A DNA stretch of 64,000 nt from Variovorax guangxiensis. Lineage in GTDB: Bacteria; Pseudomonadota; Gammaproteobacteria; Burkholderiales; Burkholderiaceae_C. Below, piece by piece: positions 33,616-42,700 of this stretch. The stretch is taken from contig NZ_RXFT01000001.1 of NCBI RefSeq assembly GCF_003952165.1, forward strand, positions 806,001 to 870,000. The letters run 5' to 3'. The stretch's first letter is position 1; each line of letters starts with the position of its first letter. A program made the position numbers and the translations under genes. A model generated the notes under the pieces. It did no database searches and was not told the DNA's origin. It was given only the letters and a program-made list of their open reading frames with translations.

Positions 33616-35960
33616 GATTCGGCGTGCTCCGGTTCGATGCGCCTGGGCATCACGGTGTCGGCCGTGTCCAGTTGGTAGGCGGGATCGCGCCGGGGCGCGG
33701 GAGCGGCGGCGGTGGTCGTGGGGGCATAGCCGTAGTAGCCGTAGCTGTAGCTGCGGTTGCGGCGCTGCGTGGTGTCGACCGCGTTGAACACCACCCCGTG
33801 GAAGGCCGCGCCCACGTGGGCCAGCCGCTTGCTGCTTTCGAGCAGCTCGCCCATCTCGCTGTTGTCGGCGCGCGCCACCAGCAGCACGGTGCCCATGCTC
33901 GGCGCCATGGCGGCGGTCTCGGAGGCCAGCAGGGCCGGGGGCGCGTCGATCACCACCACGTCGTAGCGTGCCGACAGCAGCGCCAGCGCATGCGCGAAGG
34001 TGTCGCTGGTCATCAGGCCGGCCGGGTCCGGGTGCGGCGTGCCGGCGGACATCACATCCAGGTAGGGCAGCACCTGGTGGTGGATGGCCTGCTCCAGAGG
34101 CACCTCGCCGTTGATGACGTCGGCCAGGCCGTCGCGGCGCTGCAGGCCGAAGTCCTCGGTCAGGGTGCCGCGGCGCAGGTCGCCGTCGATCAGCAGCACC
34201 CGCTTGCCCGACACCGCCAGCAGCGTGGCGAAGTTCGACGACACGAAGGTCTTGCCCGCGCCGGCCGTGGCGCTGGAAATCAGGATGCGGTTGTTGGGCG
34301 CGCCCACCATCACGAACTTGAGCGCCGTGCGCAGCCTGCGCAGGCCTTCGAGCGCCGGGTCTTCCACGTGCAGCGCCGCCAGCACCTTGACGCCGGGCTT
34401 GCCCTTGCGCACCGCGCGGTCGAGCACGCGCTGCTGCGTGCTCAGCGGGATGCTGCTGTACACGTTCAACCCGGTGATGGCCTCGATGTGGTCCGGACTC
34501 TCGATGGAGCGCTTCAGGTTCTTGCGCGCCAGCGCCGCCGCGCCACCGGCGAAGAGGCCGCCGGCCAGCGCCAGCGCGACCACGATGACCGGCTTGGGCC
34601 GCACCGGCTTCTCGGCCACCAGCGCCTGGTCGAGCACGCGCACGTTGGCCACCTTGCCTTCCTTGGCCAGCCGCATCTGCAGCGAGCTGTTGAGCAGCGT
34701 CGCGTAGAGCTCGGTGTTGACCTTGATGTCGCGCTGCATGCGCACCGCGTTCTGCTGCAGCATGGGCATGCGGCGGATGCGGCCGTCCACCGAACCCAGC
34801 TCCTTCTTGAGCGAGGCGATCTGCGCGTCGAGCGTCTGCACCATCGGGTGCTGGGCGGTGAAGCGGCCCACCAGGTCCAGGCGCTTCTGCTTGGCGTCGA
34901 AGAGCTTGGCCTGCAGGTCGACGTTCTGCGTCAGCGCGTTGCGGGCCTCGTCGTCCAGGCTGATGGTGCCGTTCTGGTTGCGGTACTGGTTGTAGGCGTC
35001 CTCGGACTGCTCCAGCTGCTGCTTGAACTTGGGCAGCTCGGTGCCCAGGAAGGCCAGGGCGCGCTCGGCCTGCACCGTCTTCTGCTCGATGTTCTGGCGC
35101 ACGTACAGGCCCGCGATCTCGTTGAGCACGCCGGCGAGCTGGTTGCGGTTCTCGGCCTGCAGGCTGATGTCCATCACGCCCGACTGCTTGCCTTTCTCGA
35201 CCACGCGCAGGTCGCGCTGCAGGCCCAGGAGCGTGAGCTGCTTCGAGTAGCGCACCAGCTCGAAGGCCCCGCCGGGGCGGGCCTCGAAGGAGCCCACCAG
35301 CAGGTGCAGGTTGCCGCCGGGCACGGTGGCGTCCAGCGGCGTGCCGGCGGTGCCGTGCAGCGGCGACTCGAGCTCGGGGCTGGTCAGGGTGTAGTTGCCC
35401 TCGGTGCCCGCGACCAGCGTGAACTTCTTGCCCTCCAGGGCGGGCGGCACGTCCATCTGCGCGACGGCGATCTGCTCGGTGCCCGAGACATAGTTGCCCC
35501 AGCCGAACACGCCCGGCGTGGAAAGCCGGCTCGAATGCCGCGCCAGGAACTCACCCACCACGGGTATGTAGAGCGGCTTCGCGCCGATGTAGAGGCGGGT
35601 GTTCTCCATCGCCTGGCCCAGCACCATGCGCGAGCGCAGGATCTCGGTCTCGCCTGCGGTCGGCGTCTTCACGCTGATGCCGCCGCCTCCGTTGGCATCG
35701 CCCGGAAAGTTGCCGCCCGAGCGGTCGGGGTCTTCCACCTGGATCAGGATGTTGGCCTCGTACACGCGGGTGCCGAAGAGCGCGTAGCCCACGCCCGCCA
35801 GCAGCGCCAGCGCCGTGATGCCGGCGATCAGCCAGCGGTTGTCCACGAGGATGTCGAAGTACTCGTGGAAGCGGGACTCGCGGGGCCAGGCCGTGGTTTC
35901 GAGCACCGTCACTGGGGTGCCCGCGGGCGCGGGAAGTGACGGTTGCCAGTGCGCGTTCAT
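33612..35960 (-). CDS. Polysaccharide co-polymerase / BY-kinase (Wzc-like tyrosine autokinase)
   Basis: 782 residues from ATG 35960. N-terminal Wzz-type membrane segment (about 38-60), a periplasmic region with coiled coil (about 290-420), second membrane segment (about 475-500) and a cytoplasmic kinase domain: Walker [10 protein letters not shown], Walker A' [11 protein letters not shown], Walker [13 protein letters not shown] Tyr-rich C-terminal cluster (SYSYGYYGY, about residues 740-748) is the autophosphorylation site. Controls chain length and export together with Wza. No separate Wzb-type Cys-phosphatase is seen in the cluster, which is notable because Wzc cycling normally needs one. 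Confidence 0.95.
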   Translation of the reverse strand: MNAHWQPSLPAPAGTPVTVLETTAWPRESRFHEYFDILVDNRWLIAGITALALLAGVGYALFGTRVYEANILIQVEDPDRSGGNFPGDANGGGGISVKTPTAGETEILRSRMVLGQAMENTRLYIGAKPLYIPVVGEFLARHSSRLSTPGVFGWGNYVSGTEQIAVAQMDVPPALEGKKFTLVAGTEGNYTLTSPELESPLHGTAGTPLDATVPGGNLHLLVGSFEARPGGAFELVRYSKQLTLLGLQRDLRVVEKGKQSGVMDISLQAENRNQLAGVLNEIAGLYVRQNIEQKTVQAERALAFLGTELPKFKQQLEQSEDAYNQYRNQNGTISLDDEARNALTQNVDLQAKLFDAKQKRLDLVGRFTAQHPMVQTLDAQIASLKKELGSVDGRIRRMPMLQQNAVRMQRDIKVNTELYATLLNSSLQMRLAKEGKVANVRVLDQALVAEKPVRPKPVIVVALALAGGLFAGGAAALARKNLKRSIESPDHIEAITGLNVYSSIPLSTQQRVLDRAVRKGKPGVKVLAALHVEDPALEGLRRLRTALKFVMVGAPNNRILISSATAGAGKTFVSSNFATLLAVSGKRVLLIDGDLRRGTLTEDFGLQRRDGLADVINGEVPLEQAIHHQVLPYLDVMSAGTPHPDPAGLMTSDTFAHALALLSARYDVVVIDAPPALLASETAAMAPSMGTVLLVARADNSEMGELLESSKRLAHVGAAFHGVVFNAVDTTQRRNRSYSYGYYGYAPTTTAAAPAPRRDPAYQLDTADTVMPRRIEPEHAES

Positions 35961-36010
35961 GGGGTTCACCTTTTGCGTTGGCGTTGTTGCTGTCCGGACG
36001 GGCGAGGCGC

Positions 36011-37222
36011 CTAGCGGCGGGCCGTGTCGCGGGCGAGGTTGACGACCTGGGCGGCCGGCAGGATCAGGCTGAACACGCGGCTCCAGCTCACCAGGGGCAC
36101 GCGGTCGACGTACACCACGTCGCGCGGCTGCAGCTCGAAGCGGTCGGCCAGCGCGAGCGCCACCGGGTTCTTCGCGTTGAGGTTGAAGACCTGCTGCACG
36201 TCCAGGTTGTCGGGCGAGTTGCGCACCACGTAGATCTGGCCGGGGTCGGAGGTCGCGAGGTCGGGCCCGCCTGCATCGCCGAGCGCCTCGTTCAGGCTCA
36301 GCCGGCCGTTGTTGCGCATCTGCAGCGCCGACGGCGCGCGCACCTCGCCCATCACGTAGACGCGGCTGTCCTCGCGGGTGCCGACATTCACGATGTCGCC
36401 GTTGCGCAGCGGAATGCTGTTGGGGTCGGCGCCCATCGCCTGGAGCATCGGCAGGTTGATGACCGTCGAGACTCCGCCGCGCGTGAGCGTGACGTTCGCG
36501 CGGTCGCCGGCCTGGGTGAAGCTGCCGGCGCGGCTGATGGCCTCCGACAGCGTCATCGGCACGTCGGTGAAGATCTGCAGGCCCGGTGTGCGCACCTCGC
36601 CCTGCACGTAGGCGCGCTGGCTGCGGAAGGACTGGATGCGCACCGTCACCTGCGGGTCCTTGATGAAGGACTTGATGCGCTGCGCGATCAGCTCCGACGC
36701 GCCGCTCTCGGTCAGGCCCTGCACCTTGGTGCGCCCGATGTACGGAAAGAAGATCTCGCCCTTGGCGTCGACGATGAAGCCGGGCGCCACGGTCACGCCC
36801 GTCGGGTCCGACTGCTGCGCGATCACCGCGCCGGCGTTCGGCAGCAGCTCGGGGTGGTCGTACACGATGATGCCCACCACGTCGCCCGGCCCGATGGTGT
36901 AGACCGGGGCCGCGGTGAACAGGCGCTTGATGTTCTCGGGCACGCCCTTGGGCCGCTGCGCGATCTGCGTGCGGATCAGGTCGGGCGTGATCGGGATGAT
37001 CTGTCCGGTGCTGCCCGAGGCCGTGCTGTCGCCGTTGGCGCGGGTGAAGCCCAGCGGTGCCACCGAGCCGAATCCCGGAGCGCAGCCCGCGAGCATCACC
37101 AGGCAGATCGAGACCAGCATGGCCAGCCCGAACCATCGCAGCCGTGCCTGCGCTGGCGTCCGGGCCAGGACCGCGGACGGTTGCGTTCCGCGTGCTTGTG
37201 TCGCTGGATCGTGGCGTTGCAT
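36011..37222 (-). CDS. Outer-membrane polysaccharide export lipoprotein (Wza-like)
   Basis: 403 residues from ATG 37222, preceded by an AAGGAG ribosome-binding site. A long basic N-terminus precedes a lipoprotein signal with lipobox LAGC (Cys about residue 47). Poly_export domain (about 100-190: VYTIGPGDVVGIIVYDHPEL) and two SLBB domains (about 200-370: RAYVQGEVRTPG and RVYVMGEVRAPSAL) follow. It forms the outer-membrane channel through which the polymer leaves the cell, in line with Wzc. Sits 50 bases ahead of wzc and 71 bases after the hydrolase gene. Confidence 0.95.
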   Translation of the reverse strand: MQRHDPATQARGTQPSAVLARTPAQARLRWFGLAMLVSICLVMLAGCAPGFGSVAPLGFTRANGDSTASGSTGQIIPITPDLIRTQIAQRPKGVPENIKRLFTAAPVYTIGPGDVVGIIVYDHPELLPNAGAVIAQQSDPTGVTVAPGFIVDAKGEIFFPYIGRTKVQGLTESGASELIAQRIKSFIKDPQVTVRIQSFRSQRAYVQGEVRTPGLQIFTDVPMTLSEAISRAGSFTQAGDRANVTLTRGGVSTVINLPMLQAMGADPNSIPLRNGDIVNVGTREDSRVYVMGEVRAPSALQMRNNGRLSLNEALGDAGGPDLATSDPGQIYVVRNSPDNLDVQQVFNLNAKNPVALALADRFELQPRDVVYVDRVPLVSWSRVFSLILPAAQVVNLARDTARR

Positions 37223-37293
37223 GGTGATCTCCTTGACGGCTGGTTGTGGCGGGTGGTGCAAGGCGTGAATGAATGGTTCGGCGTGGAGCTCTG

Positions 37294-38247
37294 TCAGAGC
37301 GCGGCCCAGGTGGTCATGGCCGGTTCGGGGCTGGCAGGTGCCCGGCTGCTGCCCTGGCTGCGCCGCTCGGTGCCGCCGGCCAGGCAGCGCTCGGCGACCC
37401 AGTCGCCCACGCTGCGCAGGAAGAGCTGCTGGCCTCTCGCGGTGCACACGGTGTGATCGACCTCACCGAGGAACTCGTACTGCAGCCCCTGCGCGAAGGG
37501 CTTGCGGGCGAAGGCGCCGAGCTGGTCGCGGCCGCGGTCGCACACGTGCAGCGAGCCCGAATACAGCAGCTGCATCGCCACGTTGCGCTCGGCAAGGCGC
37601 TGCAGCGCGGCGCCGAACCAGATCGCGTTGGCCTCGGGCGCGCGCCTTTCAGCGAAGAAGCCCGGCAGGGGCGTGGCCGAGTGGCTGCGCAGAAAGTGCC
37701 GCTGCAGCCAGCGCCTGGCCTTGCCCGGAAAGGACGGGTGCGCGGGCGCGGCCAGCGCGCGGCGCAGGTTGCGCTCCAGCCGCGCGCGCAGCTCGGGAAA
37801 GGCGAATCCGTCGAACAGCGACAGCGCCACCACGCGCCGGTCGGCCAGAGCGGCCGACATGGCGTGCTCCACGCCCGAGCACATGCCCACGATCACGAAC
37901 TGGTTCACGCCCAGCGTGCGCTGCGCGGCGTCCATAGCCGCCTTCAGGCTGTGCACCGCGCGCACATGCAGGTCGGGCGAGGTGGCCAGCGCGTCGCTGT
38001 CGCCGATGCCGCCCAGGTCGAAGCGCAGGCTGCCCACGCCGCGCGCGGCCAGCAGGTGCGCCAGCTTCACGTTGATGCGGCGCGGCCCCACCCGGTGGTT
38101 GGCGCCCATGTTGAACATGAGGCAGGCGGTGCCGCCGCGCGCCGGCCGCGCCGGCAGCGTGAGCATGCCCATCAGCGCGTCGCCGGGCCCGAACTGCAGC
38201 GGGGCCTGGGCGATGGCGCCCGGAAGCGTCGTGGTCGGGTCATTCAT
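37294..38247 (-). CDS. Alpha/beta-hydrolase resembling exosortase-A-associated hydrolase 1
   Basis: 317 residues from ATG 38247, overlapping the previous gene by 8 bp. Alpha/beta-hydrolase fold: CLMFNMGANHRVGPRR (oxyanion region), LRFDLGGIGDSD, nucleophile elbow VGMCSGVEHA, and a late GEVDHTVCTARGQ with a candidate catalytic His. The elbow places Cys, not Ser, at the nucleophile position, as in the hydrolase found next to exosortase A in EpsH-type exopolysaccharide loci. No signal peptide. With the neighbouring hydrolase, phosphopantetheinyl transferase and NRPS genes it may release or transfer the assembled acyl chain, because no thioesterase domain exists in the megasynthases (inference). 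Confidence 0.7.
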   Translation of the reverse strand: MNDPTTTLPGAIAQAPLQFGPGDALMGMLTLPARPARGGTACLMFNMGANHRVGPRRINVKLAHLLAARGVGSLRFDLGGIGDSDALATSPDLHVRAVHSLKAAMDAAQRTLGVNQFVIVGMCSGVEHAMSAALADRRVVALSLFDGFAFPELRARLERNLRRALAAPAHPSFPGKARRWLQRHFLRSHSATPLPGFFAERRAPEANAIWFGAALQRLAERNVAMQLLYSGSLHVCDRGRDQLGAFARKPFAQGLQYEFLGEVDHTVCTARGQQLFLRSVGDWVAERCLAGGTERRSQGSSRAPASPEPAMTTWAAL

Positions 38248-39064
38248 GAAGAGCACCCTGCAGGCGGTTGAGCGCATCGGCCGGGACCATCGCGCTGTTG
38301 GGATAGGGGTCGGAGGTCCAGTCGAGCTGGTGGCTGAAGTACGCGAGGCGCACCGGCATGTGGCGCGACTGCTGGTCGGCCGCCCACTGGGCGGTGCGCT
38401 CGTCGTCGGGGCCGGCGAGCACCAGCGTGTCGTGCAGCGCGGTGAGCGGCAGCGACTCGGGCACCAGCGCCGCCAGCTGCGCGCGCAGCGCGGGCGAGAG
38501 CAGGGTGCCCAGCGCCTCCTCGGGCATCGCCTCGGGCTCCTGCAGCAGGCTTCGGCGCCACGCCAGGTCGGGAATGCAGAAGGTGGTGTCGATGGCGGCC
38601 ACGTGCTGCTCGCGCAGCAGCCGCGCATAGCTGCGCCCGTCGATCACCGGCTCCCACAGCACCAGCCGCACGGGGTCGCAGCGCCCGCCGCGCGCCGCCA
38701 GCACCGCCACGGTGGCGCCGAGCCGCGCGCCGATCCACACGATGGAAGCGCCGGGCGCGCGCCGCCGCAGCTCTTCGTGCGCCGAGCAGAGGTCGCGGCG
38801 CCAGCCGTCGAGCTCGCCCTCGACTTCCTCGCCCGGAGAATCGCCAGAGCCGTAGAAGTCGAAGCGCAGCGTGGCAATGCCCGAGCGCGAGAGCCGCTCG
38901 GCCAGCACCTTGAAGAAGCGGTGGGTGCGCAGGCCCTCCTGCCCGAAGGGCGGGCACAGCAGCACGGCGGTGTTGCCGCCGACGCTGTCTTCCTCGGCGG
39001 GATGGAACACGCCGAAGAGCTGCCGCGAGGCCGGCCCGAACATGATCGGCTTCAGGTGGCTCAT
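38240..39064 (-). CDS. Alpha/beta-hydrolase-like protein resembling exosortase-A-associated hydrolase 2
   Basis: 274 residues from ATG 39064, overlapping the phosphopantetheinyl transferase stop (ATGA). The fold markers are LLCPPFGQEGLRTHRFFKVLAERL, LRFDFYGSGDSPGE and the elbow VWIGARLGATVA. At the nucleophile position there is Arg (GARLG), the hallmark of the non-canonical partner seen beside exosortase-associated hydrolase 1. It may be a structural or regulatory partner rather than an active esterase. No signal peptide. No exosortase gene is in the window, so the pair has been recruited to a Wzx/Wzy-type locus here. Confidence 0.68.
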   Translation of the reverse strand: MSHLKPIMFGPASRQLFGVFHPAEEDSVGGNTAVLLCPPFGQEGLRTHRFFKVLAERLSRSGIATLRFDFYGSGDSPGEEVEGELDGWRRDLCSAHEELRRRAPGASIVWIGARLGATVAVLAARGGRCDPVRLVLWEPVIDGRSYARLLREQHVAAIDTTFCIPDLAWRRSLLQEPEAMPEEALGTLLSPALRAQLAALVPESLPLTALHDTLVLAGPDDERTAQWAADQQSRHMPVRLAYFSHQLDWTSDPYPNSAMVPADALNRLQGALHE

Positions 39065-39792
39065 GCGTGCGCCTCCAGCAGGCGGCCCGAGTGGCTGGCG
39101 TTGCCGGCGCGCGCCTCCGTCTGCCGCCATTCGGCGATGGAGCCCACGCAGTCCATCCGCTCGGGCGCCGGGCCCAGCAGCAGCCAGAGGATGCGGCCCG
39201 CCACCGCAAGCTCCACGCTGCGGCAGTCGGGCTCCAGGCCCACTTCGAAACTCTGCGACGACACCAGCAGCCCCACGCCGATGGCCTTCAGGCAGGCTTC
39301 CTTGCGGGTCCAGCAGGTCAGGAAGGCGCGGTCGCGTTCCTGCGCGGGCAGGGCGGCCAGCGCTTCCTGCTCGCGGCGGGTGAAATGCTCGGCCGCGAGC
39401 ACCGCCGCGTCGGGCACCGGGCGCAGCAGCTCGATGTCGGCGCCCAGCGGGCCGCGCCCGCCGATGGCGATCAGCGCCAGCCCCTGGCTGTGGCTCAGCG
39501 AGAACTGCGTGCGCGCATGGCCGGTGAGCGACGGTTTGCCGAAGGAGCCCTTCGACAGGTGCAGCTCGGCGTGCTGCAGGCCGGTGTACTCGCTCAGCGC
39601 CTGCCGCAGCGCGAGGTGCGAGGCCACGTAGCGCTGGCGGTCCACCGGCGAGCGGAAGCTCTCGGCGCGCTCGCGTTCCTCGTCGGAGAGAACCTGCTCC
39701 GACGGAAGGCCCGCGAACCTGTCCAGGTCGACGTACAGGCACAGCGGCACGTCGATGGAAAGCGGCTGGGGGGAATGGCCGGCCATGCTCAT
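39061..39792 (-). CDS. Sfp-type 4'-phosphopantetheinyl transferase
   Basis: 243 residues from ATG 39792, which overlaps the NRPS stop by one base (TGATG); a GTG one codon earlier is possible. Sfp motifs: GSFGKPSL, QFSLSHSQG, LGADIELL (metal-binding Asp and Glu) and LTCWTRKEACLKAIG. It transfers phosphopantetheine from CoA to the carrier domains of the two adjoining megasynthases (two carriers in each), converting them to active form. The dedicated enzyme next to the synthases supports the view that the NRPS/PKS is functional. Confidence 0.94.
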   Translation of the reverse strand: MSMAGHSPQPLSIDVPLCLYVDLDRFAGLPSEQVLSDEERERAESFRSPVDRQRYVASHLALRQALSEYTGLQHAELHLSKGSFGKPSLTGHARTQFSLSHSQGLALIAIGGRGPLGADIELLRPVPDAAVLAAEHFTRREQEALAALPAQERDRAFLTCWTRKEACLKAIGVGLLVSSQSFEVGLEPDCRSVELAVAGRILWLLLGPAPERMDCVGSIAEWRQTEARAGNASHSGRLLEAHA

Positions 39793-42700
39793 CACCCCTT
39801 GCGCAGCCAGCCGCCGAGGGCGCCGAGCAGTCCGCCGCGCTGCTGCTGATGCTGCTGCGCGTGCGCGGCCGTGCCGGCGGCGAGCTCGGCGAGGTCCGAC
39901 GGCACGCCCCCGGCCGCGACGCGCGGCGACGAGGCGATCTGCCCGAGGTTTTCGAACAGGTAGCGGCGCGGCTCCACGCGGTGGCCCAGCGTCAGGGCCG
40001 CCTGCTGCACGGCGCGCAGCACCAGAAGCGAGTCGCCGCCGAGGTCGAAGAAGTTGTCGCCAGCGCGGATGTCGGCCACGTCGATGCCGATCACCTCGGC
40101 CCAGATGCGGGCGAGCTGTGCCTGCTCGGGCTCGAGCTGGATCTGCTTCGCCCTGGCCGCGCCGCCGTTGCCGTCGACGGTACCGTTAGCGGCGGCAGCC
40201 TTGCCCGGGTCGGCCGCCGCCATCTTGCGCAGGTAGGCGGCGCTGGTCGACATCTCGGGGTCGGTGATCCGCTCCAGCGTGGCGCCGGGTTCCTCGGCCA
40301 CGCGGCGCAGCACTTCGAGATAGCGCTCGCGCAGCTGGGCGCCGGTCTCGCGCAGGTAGACGTCGGCGTTGTAGATCAGCGCGCCTTCCAGGCCGTGCGG
40401 CTTGTCCATCAGCCACACGCCGATGTCGTCGGTGGCGCCGTGCTGCATCACGTGCACCTGGCGGGTCTGCAGGCTGCCGACCGAGCGGGCGCGCTCGCGG
40501 GCGTCCTGGAACGAGAACATCGACTGGTAGGGCCCGGAGGTCTTGATCTGCCCCGCGTAGCCCGGCTCGGCCATCAGGCGCTCGAAGGGCACCTGCTGGT
40601 TGTTCATCATCGACAGCAGCTCCTGCTTCACGTAGCGCATGAAGGCCGGCAGCGCGAGCGAGCGGTCGATGGTGAGCGAAACCGGCAGCACGTTGTTGAA
40701 GAAGCCCATCACGTCTTCGGTCTCGGCCTGCTGGCGCCCACGCACCGGGTTGGCGATGACGATGGCGTCGTTGCCGGTCACCTGGGCCATGGTCAGCGCG
40801 TACACGCCGAAGGTCAGCATGCTCAGCGTCACGTCCATGTCGCGCGCGATCTCGCGCAGCCGCTGCGTGCTCTGCAGGTCGATGTGGATCCAGTGCGCGC
40901 CGCCCTGGCCGCTCTTGCCGGCGCGCCGGGGCATGTCGGTCACCGGCGGGCGCACGGCCTTCGCGCCTTCGAGGCGGCCGCGCCAGAAGGCGAGCTGCTC
41001 CTCGCAGGCAGGCCCGGCCAGCCACTTCTCCAGCCACTCCGCGTAGTCCCCCTGGGTGGTGGAGAGCGCGGGCAGGTTGTGCGGTCGGCCGCGCTCGGCC
41101 GCGTCGTACAGGGCCGAAAGCTCGCGCTGCATCAGGTCGAAGGACCAGCCGTCCCAGATCAGATGGTGCGGAACGAAAAGGAAGACGTGCTCGTTGTCGT
41201 CGAGCTGGAACAGCGTCGCATGCATCATCGGCGCGCTGTGGATGTCGATGGGCCGGTCCGCCAGCTCCTGCATGCGCTCGGCCAGTTCGGCCTCCCGCTG
41301 GTCGGCGGGCAGGCCGCGCAGGTCCACCAGCGGCAGCGTGAATTCCGCTGACTCCGAAATCACCTGCACCGGCCTGCCGCTTCCCGCGTCGATGCCGATG
41401 TGGGTGCGCAGCGAGGGCTGGCGGCGGATGATCTCGCGCCACACGTTCTCGAAGCGTGCCGCGTCGAGCTGCCCGGTGAGCCGCTGCGCAGAGGGCGCGT
41501 TGTAGACCGAACGGCCGGGGTGCAGCTGCTCCATGAAGCGGATGCGCTCCTGTGCCATCGTCAGCGGCGCGGTGGTGCGCCCGATGCTGCGGCCGATGGG
41601 CGCCTGCAGCCCCACGCCCGCGCCCTGCAGCGCCTGGATGGACGCCGCCAGCTTCCCGGCCGTGGGGGACTCGAACAGGGTGCGCAACGGCACCGTCACC
41701 TGGAACTCGCGGCTCAGCAGCGTGGTGAGCCGCGCGGCCAGCAGCGAATGGCCGCCCATGGTGAAGAAGTCGTCGTGCATGTCCAGCCCGGGCAGGCTCA
41801 GCACCTTCTCCATCAGCGCGAGCACCTTGCGCTCGTGCTCGTTGCACGGGCCGGCGCCGCGGCGCACCTCGTCTCGCGGCACCGCCTGCGGAGCCGGCAG
41901 CGAGACGCGGTCGATCTTCCCGTTGGCCAGCTTGGGCAGCACATCCATCGTCACCACGTGCTGCGGCAGCATGAAGGCCGGCAGGTGCTTGCGCAGGTGC
42001 ACCATCAGCGTCTCGAGGTCGAAGCCCGCACCCTGCTTTAGCGCGAGGTAGGCCACCAGCCGCACGTCACCGGGGTTGTCCTCGCGGGCGATCACTACCG
42101 CGCGCGAGACGCCCTCGACCTCGCAGCAGCGCACCTCGATCTCGCCGGGCTCGATGCGGTAGCCGCGCACCTTCACCTGGAAGTCGAGCCGGCCGAGGTG
42201 GTCGAGCAGGCCGTCGTTGCGCCAGCGGCCGCGGTCGCCGGAGCGGTACACCTTCTTGGGCGTGCCGAAGATGCGCACCGTGACGAAGCGCTCGGCGGTC
42301 AGCTCGGGGCGGTCGAGGTAGCCCAGCGACACGCCTTCGCCCGCGATGCAGATCTCGCCGGGCACGCCGATGGGGCAGGGCTGCAGGTCGGCGTCGAGGA
42401 TCCAGATCTCGGTGTTGTCCACCGGCCTGCCGATGGAGACGCCGCGCGAGGCGATCTCCTCGGGGCGCACATGCCAGGCGGTGGAATACACGGTGGTCTC
42501 GGTCGGCCCGTAGCCGTTCCACAGTCCTTCCATGCGTTCGCACAGCGCCAGCGCCATGCTCGGGCGCAGTGCCTCGCCGCCGGTCCAGCCACGGAAGCCC
42601 GGCGCACCGCCGGCCCACTGGGCATCGAGCAGCAGCTGCCACATGCCGGGCGTGGCCTGCAGCAGGGTGATCTGCTCCTCGTCGAGCGTGCGCGACAGCC

